Under the pieces are notes generated by a model. That model was not told the DNA's origin, made no database searches, and saw nothing but the letters and a program-made list of their open reading frames with translations. A program made the translations under genes and the position numbers. Shown piece by piece: positions 21,682 through 33,057 of a stretch of DNA of 64,000 bases. The stretch's first letter is position 1; each line of letters opens with the position of its first letter. This DNA is from Lineus longissimus (lineage: Eukaryota > Nemertea > Pilidiophora > Heteronemertea > Lineidae): positions 10,857,501 through 10,921,500 of the forward strand of contig NC_088310.1 of the NCBI RefSeq assembly GCF_910592395.1. The letters are read 5' to 3'.

Positions 21682-22289
21682 TGTAGCGATTTTCCAACAT
21701 CGGGACTCTGTCACTTATAGGTCTTTCTTGGGGGAAAATATACCGGGTCTTAATAGAGGCGTTCCCCAGTTTTCATTGGTGCATCCTCATGGTACAGAGA
21801 TGGCCGTTTGATAGACATCGTTGTATATAGAGACGGGGTGGCGCATAGAATCCCGTCATTACGTTTTGAAGTCGTCCTTTCTTCTCGGTTGACTATTGGT
21901 TGAAACATGGCATGGACAGAGTCGTGCGAGAACACGGCTATGTCGCGCCAGTACCACTTGGTATCGTCCTTCCTTCTTGGTGGATGGCAGGTAAAACTCG
22001 CATGGACATAGTCGACCAGTTCAACTTGGGGTCGTCCTTCCTTCATGGTGGGTGGCAGGGTGAAACTTGGCATGGACAGAGTCGCGCCAGTTCAACTTGG
22101 GGGTCGTCCTTCCTTCTTGGTGAGTGGCAGGGTAAAAATTGGCATGGACAGGGTCGCGCCAAAGAGATCGCGAAATAAGGAAATGCAAGCTCAGTACCAT
22201 AAGGATGTTCACCAACTATCCCCTTCGTAACGACAAGTGACTAAATCCGTGACTAGTGACCTTGTGTTAGTCCGTCAGGGCACGCCACA
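21682..22289 (-). repeat. Candidate 5' LTR (left copy)
   Basis: The inner end (…CGCTACA) is fixed by the primer site. The outer end is a guess: the first TG reading TGTGGCGTGCC. The region holds a TATATATA box and the 71-bp minisatellite, as expected of U3. Without a second LTR the outer boundary cannot be proven. Confidence 0.5.
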
Positions 22290-22940
22290 AAGCTTGTAGG
22301 TAATAATATCAACGAAGTCAAATGTATAAAATATCCCGAGATTTGTTTAATAGGTGCTCATGCGCACAATCGATATCATTCATGAAAATGAAGTATGATA
22401 TATAAATATGTATATAATTTTGATAACGACGACAGCAGAACGGATGAGGAGGCGACGTTTAAGTTCAGTTTCCAGTTTAACTAAAAGATAGTGATATTAG
22501 GATTAACTTCTAGTCAGTATCTTAATCTTAAGACAGGACGGTTCTTTGATAAATCAACGTATCAGCCATCCAGGCTAAGTGAAGCGAGGAGTGGTCTGAT
22601 TACGAAGCACTTGTAGGAATTTAGATGTAAATGAATTTTGAACGGATTTAAATATTTGACTGTACGTGGTCTAAAATGCATTAGGATCTGCCCGCGCTGA
22701 CATAATGGGAAGCATGGGGCAGACAAGCGCACAGTAACACATAGGAATAGAAAAAGGAATTCCGAAATTGAGTGCCAATTCCGTAATTCAGACTAAAATT
22801 CCATGTATTATGTACATTCCTAATACAAAAGCATGGACCTACTCGCAGGCAAGCCTACGAGGGTCTCGCTTAAATTTTTAGGATTTTAACCTTACAAGTG
22901 GAGTCCAAAATTGAAACTGCCAAACTGTTCAGAAATGACG

Positions 22941-22995
22941 CCTTTTATACATTTAAGACGTCAAAAACATGACGTCACAACAGCGATTGACCAAT
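22941..22995 (-). promoter_or_regulatory. CCAAT-CRE-TATA promoter (left arm)
   Basis: Mirror copy of 48,248-48,302. On the minus strand ATTGG (22,995-22,991), TGACGTCA (22,977-22,970) and TATAAAAGG (22,949-22,941) are spaced as in a pol II core promoter. Confidence 0.6.
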
Positions 22996-23072
22996 AGGAA
23001 ACGTCGAAATTTGGATTATGATGACGTATAATTCCGTCTAAAAATGTCTAACATTTACATTTCAAACTCACA

Positions 23073-23840
23073 AATAATTCTTTTACAAGTTGTCGCAAAG
23101 AAATCATACACACGTGATAGAGTAAGGGTATATCTATCTTGACGAGGAAGTTTATAGAAATCCGCTCACAAAGAATTATTTGTCAGACGAATGAAAAAGC
23201 CGAATTTTCCCGACAAAATAATTTTAACGTTAATTCCCTTTAAAGAGGGCGGAAGACCGAGACCAGATTTGGCATTTTGATCGACAAATAATTCTTTTAC
23301 AAGACAAGACTTAACAATTGTACATACGGTATAGAATAGGAACTTATCTACCGGGGAGAGGAAGTTTACGGAAATTCCTCCACAAACAATTATTTGAGAA
23401 CCAATTTCTCACAGAAATTTGAAAGAAACATTTACCAAAAAGGCGGTCTTGCGCCTTAATTCATGCAAAACGGGACCACCGTCACGCAAAGTATTTCTAA
23501 CTAGAAATAATTCTTTTAGCGACTTTCTGCTAAAAATGACGTAGACGACCAAAATAGATAATTCAACTACAAGTTGTGAAAGATTCAGCCAAAATCCTAC
23601 ATAAAGAATTATTTACAAACAGAATTTGTACTGATAATTGACTCGTAAACAATACGACAAAAACGGGTTACGCGGTTTTGCTAAACTCAGACGACGTTTA
23701 CATCAAGTTTACAATTTGTTGCAGAAAATAATTCTCTTACCGATTCACTACTCGAATTTACATACCTAAGATAGAATAAGGTTTCATCTTTAAAAGGATG
23801 AAATTCCAAGAAGAAATATTGGTTCAGAATTATTCTAGAG
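23073..23840. repeat. Four degenerate ~217-bp units with AATAATTCTTT / AAAGAATTATT ends
   Basis: AATAATTCTTT-like starts occur at 23,073, 23,286, 23,505 and 23,725 (steps of 213, 219, 220). Each is followed about 95 bases later by the inverse AAAGAATTATT-like word, so every unit can fold into a stem with a ~90-base loop. Units 1 and 2 also share 'atagagtaagg..tat..ta.c' and 'gaggaagttta.(a/g)gaaatcc'. The array is mirrored at about 47,410-48,178 in the right arm. Function unknown. Confidence 0.65.
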
Positions 23841-25583
23841 GGAAATTAGTATCGAAATTCGGCCCAAAAAAATTGGTATAATTTTGTGCATAAAGACAGG
23901 GTGCGGAATGGCCGAACTCCGAAATCAAAGTCGCAATAAAACGCTTCCAGAACCAACACGGGGTCGTTTCCTTCCGAATTTTAACTCAAAACGTGAGAAA
24001 CGTGGATAAAAATACATGGATATAGGTTTTAGAGAGTTGAAACGGTTATATATTCGTCACACGACGACTCGGGGACGGTGTTACAGTAGAAAAATGTGGT
24101 TGTAAACCACGTGATGACGGACCGAAAATAGCAGACGACAGAAATCGCAATACGAATTCAAAGGTTTCGCAAATAATTATGACATGAATATCAAGAATGT
24201 GATTGCTCGATTAAATGGATATATATCTAATTTTGAGATTCTAAAGTTTTAAAACAATTCACAAAGTTAAAAGTACCATGTGAACTCGGAATCTGAGTGC
24301 GAAACCCGGTGTCGTCACCCAAAGGGCATACGCCATGTACGAACACGAGATGAAAATCGCTCCGTATGAAAGTTCACAAACAGGTCGAAATGTGTCGATT
24401 TTTACGGATGAAAATGTCACAAGAGAGGTACGATTTGCGAAAGGTGTTACCCAAGATCACTTTTACCAAGCTACATGAAAGTTGACAGAGGTGAGAGTCA
24501 GTTCTGAGTGATTTTCTAGAATAGTAAAAATAACAGGGAGACGCCAGCTGTTCGACGGAACCTGTGAAGAAGTTATCCCAAATGAAACTTGAATAAAATG
24601 CGGCAATTGTGGTCTAACACCACGACTTAATCGTGAAACGATATGAAAATGCCGAGAGATTATGAATTTTGAGGGATGAGATAAATGGAACTTGATAGAT
24701 TGATGAAAATACACTCCGAAGTCGACTCTGACATCTGTCAAAACGCATGCAGAATAACATGTATAAACACAGTACACCAAGTACACGGTAAACTACACAC
24801 AGGGTGTACACGAAACTTGAAAGTGCAAAACACTACAATGCATAAGGAATTGAAATAGAGGAGGGGCTGTGACTTAAATTGCGGTAAATACGAATCTGAC
24901 ATACAAGGTTCCAGTCAGATTGCATTACAAGACACATAGCTAGAAGTATTCCACAAAATTTACTTAAATAGGTGATCTATTCTACTGAGTCGAAAATCGG
25001 AGGGGCCATAAAATATGATAAAGTAACAGGTAGATACCTAAGTTTCTCTACACAGGTTTCAAGGAAAGATGGAAGAGGGCCAGGGTGTTTAATGGAGGGT
25101 CCACTAAAGATGGGTAAACAAAAAGATGGGGAAATATGGAAATTTACCTGACAGGAATTCCACACTCCAATAAAGCTGAAATCTTGGGAATATAATCCTA
25201 AGAGTTATATCAACCACGTCTGAAGTCGGGAGTTTGTATCAAATGTATAGTTTCGGAGCTAGCGCAGCTAGAAAAGCCCCCAAAACCCAATTTCTCAGGA
25301 ATTTACACTACGGGCTATGAATGAAGCATTACAGATTTACCAAAATTTTCAACCTACAGATGGACCCATCGAATTTCCATCCAAATCACTCCAAATTTTG
25401 CCAGTAAATACCTAGACATATATAGAATTGTGTCAGAAGTCGGGAGTTGGGATTATTTTAACACCCCGCCCAAAAAGCCAACCTTATTGATATTTCCTAT
25501 GCATTTTCCATTAGGCTTGCCAGGACCACTAAAGCAGGTGCACTAATTGGCTTGATTAGCTAGGTCCGCAATAGCTGGTAATG
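23841..25583. other. Arm sequence without a recognised gene
   Basis: Present in mirrored form at about 45,740-47,410. It contains the phrase 'actcccgacttc' twice at about 210-bp spacing on the reverse strand, suggesting an old tandem repeat. A 62-residue frame starting MWNSCQVNFHISPSFC is open in both arms, but it has no motif or splice context and I do not call it a gene. Confidence 0.45.
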
Positions 25584-26144
25584 AATCCAATTGATCCAAT
25601 TCGCGACATCAGTGCGATGCACTTTGCACAGTCATTCACGTTTGTCGGGTACGTTTGGTGCAATAAGGAGTTTTCCCAAAGCCTGCGAAATGTACACGTG
25701 AATCAGGAGGTCGAGCAATGAGATTGGCGTCCACATTTGTGTTTCGGGGGATTTTCGAACACCACCTATTATGAAGAGATGTCGGCCGTGGGCTAAATCC
25801 AAAGAAATGTCATTCGTGGCATCATTTTGGTGACAAAGTAACTATATATTATAATTATGATCTTCTCATGATGAGTTGTGTGATAACATCGCATGATTAT
25901 AAAAATCCCACGCAAATAGTTGCACGATTATACCGAGAATACGGACTTTAAACCACAAGAATAATGTTCAGTGCACTTACTTTAGTTCGTCATTTTACTT
26001 CTAGGTGGCAGAACCTGCTTCCTTTAGCTATGTTTAGTCATGAACTAAATTGTCCCTTCATTTAGGAGATGTTAAAATAACTATCTGGTAACCAATATCA
26101 ATAGATCTGGTTTAGGAGCAACTATTTTTGTCAGAATGTAAGCA
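25584..26144 (-). repeat. Dispersed ~555-bp repeat, copy 1 (left arm)
   Basis: Matches 45,180-45,739 (right arm) and, with more differences, a third copy at 35,870-36,420. The unit runs from 'tgctt(a/g)cgttctg(a/g)caaaaat' to 'gaattggatcaattggatt'. No TIRs or coding capacity were seen. Confidence 0.8.
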
Positions 26145-27720
26145 TTTTGTTTTCCATAAACCTATATTTTATGATAAAAATACTGGTTTTTCAACACAAA
26201 ACCTACATTTTATCACCTAAAATGTAAGTTTTTGCACCGAATCGTACATTTATTGAATAAAACTTGGTTTTATAGGAGAAAATATGGGTTGTTTTAAAAA
26301 AACAATACTTCTTTCAAATAATTTAGTTGATCAGCAATAAAACCAAGTTGCATTGAAGAAACATAGGTTGTTTGAATAACTGGACACTCCGCTTGCCATA
26401 ACTGCTTACCATAGATGGCATGTTATGGAAAATACAAGTTTTATTGAAGAAATATATGTTGTTTTAAATACTGGACACTCTGCTTGCCATACACATGCCG
26501 TTTATCCAGTTACTCAAAAAAACTTTATTTTTACAACAAAACCAGGTTTATCTGCAAAATTGGGCTAATTGACAAACACGTACTTCAAGTGCTGTGGAGG
26601 TTTCTCATCATTTTTTTAGACTCTTTCTCGTTTGTCGATGGTTCTCGAGTGCTGTATTAGAAAGGCAACGTTGTGTTGCTCCTGATACCGAAAGAGAGCT
26701 GTTTGGAATGCAGGAAAGGATGAGAAATTGGCCCAAACTTGAAGGGAAGCGGGGAATTCTTCCACCGCCACTGCCACCGCCATTTTTTTCTCCAACTGGC
26801 GTCATTGATGACGCGGTTATGTTAATTCGCCTCTGCTGTGCATGCAACCAACTTGTTCCTGCGTACACAGCAGTCTACTATGTATATTAAAAACTCTATA
26901 TTTTTACAATAAAACTAGGTCTATTTGCAAAATAACTAACTTTTTTTCTATAAAACTAATTTAAAAAAAAAAACTATTTCTTTCAAATAAAATCAGTTTA
27001 TCAGCCATAAAACAAAGTTTCATAGAAGAAATATAGGTTGTTTGAATAACTAAACACTCCGCTTGCCATAACTGCTTACCATAGACGGCATGTTATGGAA
27101 AATACGGGGCTGCTCTCTTATTAGGCGGCAGTTATTCCTATCCAACCAAAGCAATACTAACGCAGTGAACATGTAAATGCAGAAGTGAAATACAATTTTG
27201 TATACAAAACACAGTTTTATTCCTTTTGTTTGATACACGTACTAGTCCATTTCAACCTGCCTGAACCACAGATATAATGCCAGCTATTATAATTATCGTA
27301 GTTTTTATAATAAATAAGTGATGTGAATAAAATTACTCCGATTTCGACAACAAGTTTCAAATGTCAACGTATTTTTACGAAATAACCTTCAGGATTGGCA
27401 GTGCTTTTAGCGTCTAAGGAGCTAATGGTAACAGCTTATGTCGAGTTTTACAATGGTCGCTTGGATATCATCTTGAATAAAATGCTTAAAACAACGACTT
27501 CTACATACGAGTGGGTTTCATTTAAAACGACCCTGTGACCAATTAATGACAGCAGGTCGCCACATACAGTCAGCCTGTGGTTCAGGAATAGACGACATTG
27601 CTAAATATCGTTACTCGTCACAGATTCTCTACGGGATTTAGTCGCAATCAACTTGATACTTCTTCATTGATCGCGAAGTAACCAGCACTTTACTGCAGTT
27701 CCCACAGCACCATTGAAAAC
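26145..27720. repeat. Degenerate 'AAACCTATATTT/GGTTTTATT' repeat and GPCR upstream region (left)
   Basis: From 26,145 to about 27,060 the DNA is built of ~30-45-bp modules mixing 'ggttttatt', 'gaagaaatataggttgttt' and 'ctggacactccgcttgccata', many repeated with small changes. Around 26,590-26,890 a GC-richer block interrupts it. Bases 27,100-27,720 are the flank upstream of GPCR exon 1. All of it is mirrored in the right arm at about 39,974-41,723. Confidence 0.6.
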
Positions 27721-27721
27721 G

Positions 27722-28017
27722 ATGGCGATCGCCTCGGCTTCCTCTGAGGCAGTTGGAGACGAAGTCGAAAACGAGCTGTTTGTGCTCCAGATCGTCTACC
27801 TCATAGCGACGAAATACTCTTGGATCGTTATTGTGTTGGTGGGTCTCTTCGGAAACGGGATGTCTTTTATCATAACACTGCAGAGGGACAACAGACGAAT
27901 TTCGACCTGTAATTACATGACGGCTCTCGCCTTGGCGGATTCGACAGTCCTCATAGCTTGGGGAATGGTTTGGTTATTCTGGGAAACTGATCATCTTCCC
28001 TCCGAGTTTGCTATGCA
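27722..28017 (+). pseudogene. Orphan GPCR first exon (left arm)
   Basis: Copy of exon 1 of the GPCR gene at 37,510-39,973, from ATG to the donor GCA|GTGAGT. It encodes the N-terminus, TM1 (with the FGN motif) and most of TM2 (LALAD). A 6-bp deletion removes two residues in TM2 ('VLIAWGM' against 'VLIELAWGM'). Homology ends at 28,085 in intron 1 and no exon 2 or 3 follows, so it cannot make a receptor. Confidence 0.85.
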
Positions 28018-28085
28018 GTGAGTATGTCATACATGTCAATGCATGTGAAAATTAATACCCTTCTCAAATGTACCATATTTCGCAG

Positions 28086-28564
28086 CTATACTATAATGCG
28101 CGTTGTGGTCGCTAAATAGGAGGCGATTTTTGTTTCAAAATTGGGCCTCGAAAATGCGTCGAATTCTTGCAACTTTTGGTTTCGTAGGTGTGGATCATAA
28201 GTAAGAGTGTCACTGAGGGTGTCATACGTCGAATATCTTGGTGGTTTTGGAATAAAAAACAACTTTGTGGAGATGCCGTCAACTGGAGAGCTCCAAGTAA
28301 TCTCTTCGCCGAGAAGTCCATCAGTTCTCTCTGCATTATTACCGTCACGAAAATTGCCGAGCCACCTCCCACCTCCGCTATCAACCAATCAGATGTCCTG
28401 TTCAAATGATCCCTTCCATGCGCGCATCATCCACCAATCACAATCGACGTCACTGACGCCAGCATGCAAGATGGCGGCGCCCATATCTGAAGGAAAAATG
28501 CTGCTTTTCCACCTCGAGACGGCCATTTATTCACAAATAGCTCATCTTAGGACACAATGTACCC
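28086..28564 (+). other. Promoter-like segment and interrupted first-exon candidate
   Basis: Unique sequence at the inner edge of the left arm. Near 28,430-28,475 it has CCAATCA, GACGTCA and 'caagATGGCGGC' (YY1-like start context). ATG at 28,471 opens a frame (MAAPISEGKMLLFHLETAIY…) that is still open where the MITE array begins at 28,565. It may be a host first exon disrupted by the array; downstream exons were not identified. Confidence 0.3.
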
Positions 28565-31500
28565 GAGACAAGACCACTAATGAATATTCATAGGTTGGAG
28601 GGTCCAGGCCTATCTATTAGACGAGTGCATGTCTTTTACTCTCAAGTACATATTTGGAGAGGTATTGAAAAAATATTTGTTGTGGCAAGTCTACAGATAT
28701 AAAGAAATTATTTGATGAAAAAATTAATTTCGAATTTTGCTAATTGGGTAATAGGGGGCGTGTTTTGAGTTTTTTCTGCCAGTTGGCTGAAAAGTGTGGA
28801 AATATCAAAGTCTGTCTAATTTGTCGATTAAAAAAAAATTTCCGTGGTCAATCACCATTTTATTTTTCACCATTTACTTGCCCGACTGTCCGGAATAACA
28901 TAATCTAAATTTCAGATTCACAACACCACGCGTTCTTTGATGCGTCGCGGTCAAACATTGACAATTTAACTGCTAAAAGGCTTAAAAAATCAATTGTGGT
29001 CTTGTCTCTATTTACACTACATTTTGGGTCAATATAGTGAAAAATTTGAATGTGCTCAAATCACTCTAATTCATTTAGAATATTGTATTGCTGATGATTT
29101 AAGGTCAAAACAAGCTAAAATAATGAGAAAAAAACTTAATTTGACCCAAATAAGAGTCAACCTAACCCCGGTCTAAGTTCGGTTTCATTTTTACAAGTCT
29201 TGTTGTGTTGCCATTCATTTTGTAATTTCTTTGAAACTACTTAGGCCTTGATTCTGAAAGTTGTGCCCTAAGCAGCAAAGATATTACTAAATCACATCCT
29301 AAAGTTTCAGCTCCATAGCTTGCTTATTCTGGCCAGGGCAGGTCTTTGAATTTGGTGCTGTTGGGTGCAAAATCATGACTTTTTGTCGATTTTGTCCTCT
29401 TTCGTCGCTTTGACACAGTTGTACCACTCTTTGAAATGTCTCTCATTTCTCCAAAAATGTCCAGATATGACTTTCCTTTGTTGGAGAGTTGTGGGATGTC
29501 ATGTACATTAGTTTGAAAAAAATCTCAAAATGTTAACCCCTGAAATGTACCTTCATTGAGACAAGACCACTAATGAATATTCATAGGTTGGAGGGTCCAG
29601 GCCTATCTATTAGACGAGTGCATGTTTTTTACTCTCAAGTACATATTTGGAGAGGTATTGAAAAAATATTTGTTGTGGCAAGTCTACAGATATAAAGAAA
29701 TTATTTGATGAAAAAATTAATTTCGAATTTTGCTAATTGGGTAATAGAGGGCGTGTTTTGAGTTTTTTCTGCCAGTTGGCTGAAAAGAGTAGAAATATCA
29801 AAGTCTGTCTAATTTGTCGATTAAAAAAAAATTTCCGTGGTCAATCACCATTTTATTTTTCACCATTTACTTGCCCGACTGTCCGGAATAACATAATCTA
29901 AATTTCAGATTCACAACACCACGCGTTCTTTGATGCGTCGCGGTCAAACATTGACAATTTAACTGCTAAAAGGCTTAAAAAATCAATTGTGGTCTTGTCT
30001 CTATTTACACTACATTTTGGGTCAATATAGTGAAAAATTTGAATGTGCTCAAATCACTCTAATTCATTTAGAATATTGTATTGCTGATGATTTAAGGTCA
30101 AAACAAGCTAAAATAATGAGAAAAAAACTTAATTTGACCCAAATAAGAGTCAACCTAACCCCGGTCTAAGTTCGGTTTCATTTTTACAAGTCTTGTTGTG
30201 TTGCCATTCATTTTGTAATTTCTTTGAAACTACTTAGGCCTTGATTCTGAAAGTTGTGCCCTAAGCAGCAAAGATATTACTAAATCACATCCTAAAGTTT
30301 CAGCTCCATAGCTTGCTTATTCTGGCCAGGGCAGGTCTTTGAATTTGGTGCTGTTGGGTGCAAAATCATGACTTTTTGTCGATTTTGTCCTCTTTCGTCG
30401 CTTTGGCACAGTTGTACCACTCTTTGAAATGTCTCTCATTTCTCCAAAAATGTCCAGATATGACTTTCCTTTGTTGGAGAGTTGTGGGATGTCATGTACA
30501 TTAGTTTGAAAAAAATCTCAAAATGTTAACCCCTGAAATGTACCTTCATTGAGACAAGACCACTAATGAATATTCATAGGTTGGAGGGTCCAGGCCTATC
30601 TATTAGACGAGTGCATGTTTTTTACTCTCAAGTACATATTTGGAGAGGTATTGAAAAAATATTTGTTGTGGCAAGTCTACAGATATAAAGAAATTATTTG
30701 ATGAAAAAATTAATTTCGAATTTTGCTAATTGGGTAATAGAGGGCGTGTTTTGAGTTTTTTCTGCCAGTTGGCTGAAAAGAGTAGAAATATCAAAGTCTG
30801 TCTAATTTGTCGATTAAAAAAAAATTTCCGTGGTCAATCACCATTTTATTTTTCACCATTTACTTGCCCGACTGTCCGGAATAACATAATCTAAATTTCA
30901 GATTCACAACACCACGCGTTCTTTGATGCGTCGCGGTCAAACATTGACAATTTAACTGCTAAAAGGCTTAAAAAATCAATTGTGGTCTTGTCTCTATTTA
31001 CACTACATTTTGGGTCAATATAGTGAAAAAATTGAATGTGCTCAAATCACTCTAATTCATTTAGAATATTGTATTGCTGATGATTTAAGGTCAAAACAAG
31101 CTAAAATAATGAGAAAAAAACTTAATTTGACCCAAATAAGAGTCAACCTAACCCCGGTCTAAGTTCGGTTTCATTTTTACAAGTCTTGTTGTGTTGCCAT
31201 TCATTTTGTAATTTCTTTGAAACTACTTAGGCCTTGATTCTGAAAGTTGTGCCCTAAGCAGCAAAGATATTACTAAATCACATCCTAAAGTTTCAGCTCC
31301 ATAGCTTGCTTATTCTGGCCAGGGCAGGTCTTTGAATTTGGTGCTGTTGGGTGCAAAATCATGACTTTTTGTCGATTTTGTCCTCTTTCGTCGCTTTGGC
31401 ACAGTTGTACCACTCTTTGAAATGTCTCTCATTTCTCCAAAAATGTCCAGATATGACTTTCCTTTGTTGGAGAGTTGTGGGATGTCATGTACATTAGTTT

Positions 31501-31986
31501 GAAAAAAATCTCAAAATGTTAACCCCTGAAATGTACCTTCATTGAGACAAGACCACTAATGAATATTCATAGGTTGGAGGGTCCAGGCCTATCTATTAGA
31601 CGAGTGCATGTTTTTTACTCTCAAGTACATATTTGGAGAGGTATTGAAAAAATATTTGTTGTGGCAAGTCTACAGATATAAAGAAATTATTTGATGAAAA
31701 AATTAATTTCGAATTTTGCTAATTGGGTAATAGAGGGCGTGTTTTGAGTTTTTTCTGCCAGTTGGCTGAAAAGAGTAGAAATATCAAAGTCTGTCTAATT
31801 TGTCGATTAAAAAAAAATTTCCGTGGTCAATCACCATTTTATTTTTCACCATTTACTTGCCCGACTGTCCGGAATAACATAATCTAAATTTCAGATTCAC
31901 AACACCACGCGTTCTTTGATGCGTCGCGGTCAAACATTGACAATTTAACTGCTAAAAGGCTTAAAAATCAATTGTGGTCTTGTCTC
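28565..31986 (+). repeat. Tandem array: 4 MITEs and 3 spacers, 993-bp period
   Basis: Four MITE copies start at 28,565, 29,558, 30,551 and 31,544, each beginning GAGACAAGACCAC and ending with its complement GTGGTCTTGTCTC (first copy 28,565-29,008, 444 bp). They alternate with three near-identical 549-bp spacers (29,009-29,557, 30,002-30,550, 30,995-31,543). The whole array is flanked by a 4-bp repeat ACCC (28,561-28,564 and 31,987-31,990), consistent with one insertion event of a composite unit followed by amplification. Short frames of 60 codons recur once per period but lack protein features. Confidence 0.95.
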
Positions 31987-31990
31987 ACCC

Positions 31991-33057
31991 AACGGGAGAC
32001 AAGATTTACGCACACACCGGTAACTTAAACCATTCAGGCGCTAATCGCTGGCTGATATCGAGTACATCACCCGTCTACACCATCTTGGTTTTCCGAGAAT
32101 TGGTTTAGCATTGTGGACGCCTGTACATCATGTACATGGTTACATAGTTCCGTTTTCAAGAAGTATTACACTCATGAAAACAATGTTACTCACAAACCAG
32201 CACCCCATTTACACCAAACCCACAACATACCAGCACCCACACAATCCGATTTTTATACCTCGAACAGCCCGCGCCTCGGGTATATTATGCTAGTCTTATG
32301 AATGGCATGTTCATATATGCAGCATTCTCTATCGCTTTCTGCACTGAACTCAGTCCAAATTTATTTGAAAATTCAATACTTCACAGACAACATCAGCTTT
32401 ATTAGCTACCAAATTTTGATCCATCAGGTGAGTAGACCAGAAGCCATATTCTCATCCCTTTTTATTTACCTTTGCAGTTATTTTCTGACTTAATTAGAGT
32501 AACTGCTTTTTACAGTATACTGCAAACACCATCTTATATGTTTGCTGAACTGACTAAGTTCAGGCAGGGAGGTTTAATACAGCAACAACCAGTTACCTTA
32601 ATGGTTAGCGATTGATTGTGACTTTGTCAGTTTAGGTAGTGGATGGCTTTTTCAGTAATAATGTGTTCCTATTCCATAGGCCTATTCTTTCAGACAACTG
32701 AAGTTCGATTTGCTGACGATAAAAATGCCCCATCTTCACGCAGGCTTACTTAACTAATGAATACAGCCATTTAGAGGATACTAGTATTGAGCATATTATT
32801 AGTAGGTTTAAGTGCTTGCTTCCAATTTTGTAACGCAAGATAATTAGATGCATGATGCAATGCTACAGGCTCCCGACTTAGATGCTATCAAGAATCACCT
32901 TGTACAGAGTCATTGCATTATACACGGTACAATGGGTTGAGTATAACCAAGGTTTTGTCATGTTGTTGTCATGTTTTCATCCAGACTCGAATAAGGACAG
33001 ATGATACCTCCAACCAATTTGAACAAAACATTTTCTAAACATAATCATTTATTTCAG
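31991..33057. other. Upstream region or intron of the DUF7869-like gene
   Basis: No convincing exon. A remnant of the 69-bp coding repeat of the next gene ('aggacagatgatacctcc') occurs at about 32,993-33,010, just before the acceptor. Confidence 0.4.

Larger units (their letters stand above)
19343..22289 (-). mobile_element. 5' part of gypsy-type LTR retrotransposon (left copy)
   Basis: Read on the minus strand: candidate LTR, tRNA-Leu-type primer site, gag, zinc-knuckle region and the start of pol. The element is cut at 19,343 by the duplication breakpoint, so reverse transcriptase, RNase H and integrase are absent. Compared with the right copy it has lost about 130 bp around the protease active site. 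Confidence 0.85.
19343..28085. repeat. Left arm of large inverted duplication
   Basis: This 8.7-kb segment is repeated in opposite orientation at 39,605-52,045. Markers appear in mirrored order: gypsy pol/gag/PBS/LTR, 71-bp minisatellite, CRE-TATA promoter, AATAATTCTTT array, a 560-bp dispersed repeat, A+T repeats, then GPCR exon 1. In GPCR exon 1 I count 4 substitutions and one 6-bp indel over 296 aligned bases. The outer breakpoint is inside gypsy ('caacaatc') and the inner one inside the GPCR first intron ('atatttcgca'). Confidence 0.95.

Noticed and set aside
24977-25165. Frame MWNSCQVNFHIS… in both arms (also 46,158-46,364)
   Set aside because: Conserved only because the arms are identical; the ends differ and no motif or splice context was found.
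26594-26890. 98-codon frame in both arms (also 41,015-41,330)
   Set aside because: The right copy has a 5-bp deletion breaking the frame, composition is biased (Pro run), and no splice-supported start exists.
28994-31162. Three identical 60-codon frames at 993-bp intervals
   Set aside because: They are copies made by the tandem array, start without ATG, cross the MITE border and have no protein features.
28565-31986. Regular repeats as a CRISPR array
   Set aside because: Units are 444 and 549 bp, carry transposon TIRs and lie in animal DNA.
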